This document shows, piece after piece, positions 62,949 through 64,000 of a stretch of DNA of 64,000 bases. The notes below the pieces were generated by a model. That model was not told the DNA's origin and searched no databases. It was given only the letters and a program-made list of their open reading frames with translations. Each line of letters starts with the position of its first letter. Within the stretch, counting starts at the first letter, position 1. Made by a program: the position numbers and the translations under genes. Origin of the DNA: Gracilariopsis chorda (Eukaryota; Rhodophyta; Florideophyceae; Gracilariales; Gracilariaceae); the NCBI GenBank assembly GCA_003194525.1, contig NBIV01000025.1:1-64000 (forward strand). The letters are read 5' to 3'.

Positions 62949-64000
62949 GTTCAACATTTTGCCGACTGTATGGGACTCTACATATTTGTGAGAACTTTTA
63001 TCTATGTTGGTTTTAAGGAGAAGAAAAGGAAAAGTAACGGAGTAGCCGGCGATCAGCGAGTTCAACAAAAAAGCATTCTGAAGTGCCAGAAGTACAACGA
63101 TAAGAAAGAACGTTGTTCGTTTTCGATGACGATCAAGACGGTTTCAGATAGTACTAGTGGACGAAGCTACGTCGCTGACCTCACAGCAGCGGGGAATACA
63201 CACCCGTCAACCCAACACGGAGCTGTGAAGTATTTAGCTCCGAAAATGAGAGCTGAAGCAATTCACATGACAGGAAAGCTACATATGTCTTTCCAGGACA
63301 CCATTCGGTACCTCGAAGACAAGTACAAGAAGCCGATCAATCCTATATCTGCACGAAAGCAACTAGGATATGCGTGCTCAGTGGGTAACCCGAAAGACTT
63401 GGAGTGCATGCGGTTGAGCGAGATTCTTATTGAGCTCAATAGAGAAGATCCAAGAAACAAATTCTTCTTTAAGTGTGACTCCGCTGGACGAATGAAGCTG
63501 GCTTGCTGGTCATTGAAAGAGTGATTGGAGGACTACGAAAATTTTGGGGTAGTACCTGGTGTATCCGTTGATTGCAAAGCCATAGCAAATCTATATGGGT
63601 ATCCACTCTTCACTGTGAATGGAAGAGCAAACGATGGATTCACCTTAACTTTCCTTATGGGTTTCATTTCAGGAGAAATGACGGCTGACTTCACTGAGGT
63701 GCTGTCCTGCTTTAGGTCGATCATTCCAATGTCACCGGCAATGATAACCATGGACCAAAGCATTCCATGCATCAACGCTGTGGAGCAGGTGTTTGATAGG
63801 TCATTCGTGTCTTTAGATGAATGGCATCTTAACCAGAACCAAATGCGCAACGTGACATCATGGTGCGCCCATATAAAACGCCAGTCTTGGTGTGACGATA
63901 TGTCAAGGGACTTGTTTGCTATGCGAAGATCACGAACGGTACAAAATTTCTTGAGACGCAGGGAGTCCTTCCAAAGAAAGCACTTTGAACATTTCGGGGA
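62949..64000 (+). pseudogene. MULE transposase, one in-frame TGA, runs off the window
   Basis: The first part (to 63521) has a FAR1-like finger core (LKCQKYNDKKERCSFSM) and the helical MULE N-terminal region (RYLEDKYKKPINPISARKQLGYA). After the TGA at 63522-63524 the same frame continues with the DDE core: VPGVSVDCKAIANLYGYPLFTVN (first Asp), AMITMDQSIPCINAVEQVF (second Asp region, MDQS) and LDEWHLNQN. The frame is open to 64000 and the catalytic Glu is beyond the window. Without the TGA it would read as an ordinary MULE transposase. Confidence 0.85.

Larger units (their letters stand above)
60107..64000 (+). mobile_element. MULE-type DNA transposon with Ulp1-like peptidase (right end outside window)
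   Basis: One plus-strand reading frame from a spliced first exon to the window end encodes a Ulp1-like peptidase, a FAR1/GCM-like zinc-finger region and a MULE DDE transposase. It is interrupted by four in-frame stops: TAG at 61020, TAA at 61338, TAA at 62946 and TGA at 63522. All pieces share one frame with no shift, so decay is recent and by substitution. Terminal repeats were not identified. Confidence 0.85.

Noticed and set aside
62945-62992. A 48-nt GT-AG intron removing the TAA at 62946
   Set aside because: Donor and acceptor exist and frame is kept, but the removed codons resemble a conserved FAR1-type block and 48 nt is shorter than the other introns here. A real stop is more likely.
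1-64000. CRISPR arrays, rRNA operons, prokaryotic operons
   Set aside because: No regularly spaced direct repeats or rRNA-like stretches were seen, and introns and element types are eukaryotic.

Overview
The window is eukaryotic nuclear DNA, dominated by transposable elements with small islands of host genes. Four host-type genes or gene pieces have compact GT-AG introns of 64-134 nt, most with a CTAAC-like branch site close to the acceptor; other host genes are intronless. The gene set is a mitochondrial ATP synthase OSCP subunit, an organelle-type RsmG methyltransferase, NMNAT, an ODC-like decarboxylase, an ADPRM-type phosphatase, a Gemin6-like protein and a type II membrane sulfotransferase with the GGGARTGST P-loop. 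Together with the very dense Ty3, Ty1, Helitron, Harbinger and MULE load, this fits a multicellular red alga best (a florideophyte such as Chondrus is my guess). The assignment is inference, not proof.

Layout. 1-5583: 3' part of a Ty3/gypsy chromovirus-like element (integrase, long linker, chromodomain) with a 608-aa ORF on the opposite strand and a 3' LTR, inserted in a Ty1/copia element whose RT-RNase H end and LTR follow at 5584-7624. 8822-12210: two tail-to-tail paralogous membrane-protein genes, each with a different disabling lesion. 12752-20459: a complete Ty3/gypsy element on the minus strand, with 266-bp LTRs and a CTACT target duplication, carrying two plus-strand cargo ORFs that each have their own TATA box and polyadenylation signal. 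21487-27022: host island (OSCP, RsmG, a membrane methyltransferase-like gene, NMNAT). 27812-30754: PIF/Harbinger element with TAA duplication. 31242-43603: degenerate Helitron, split by a Ty1/copia element at 34207-40782 (GTTCT duplication) and by a roughly 400-bp hairpin-rich insert near 33.4-33.8 kb. 44265-46260: cluster of fold-back repeats with a 213-bp MITE. About 47.0-50.9 kb: DIRS-like (tyrosine recombinase) fossil. 51902-53097: Tc1/mariner fossil. 53567-59514: host island (ODC-like, ADPRM, sulfotransferase, Gemin6-like). 60107-64000: MULE-type element with a Ulp1-like peptidase, a FAR1/GCM-like zinc finger and a MULE transposase in one reading frame broken by four stops.

The host genes do not form one pathway. 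OSCP/RsmG and ODC/ADPRM are convergent pairs, as expected of a compact genome. The most unusual signals are: antisense cargo genes next to the 3' LTR of both Ty3 elements, one encoding a putative Cys-His-Asp peptidase; a high density of short CC..GG hairpins that stops abruptly at the Ty3/Ty1 junction; the Ulp1-FAR1-MULE single-frame arrangement; an ODC homologue with Arg where the catalytic Cys is expected; and a Gemin6-like SMN-complex protein.
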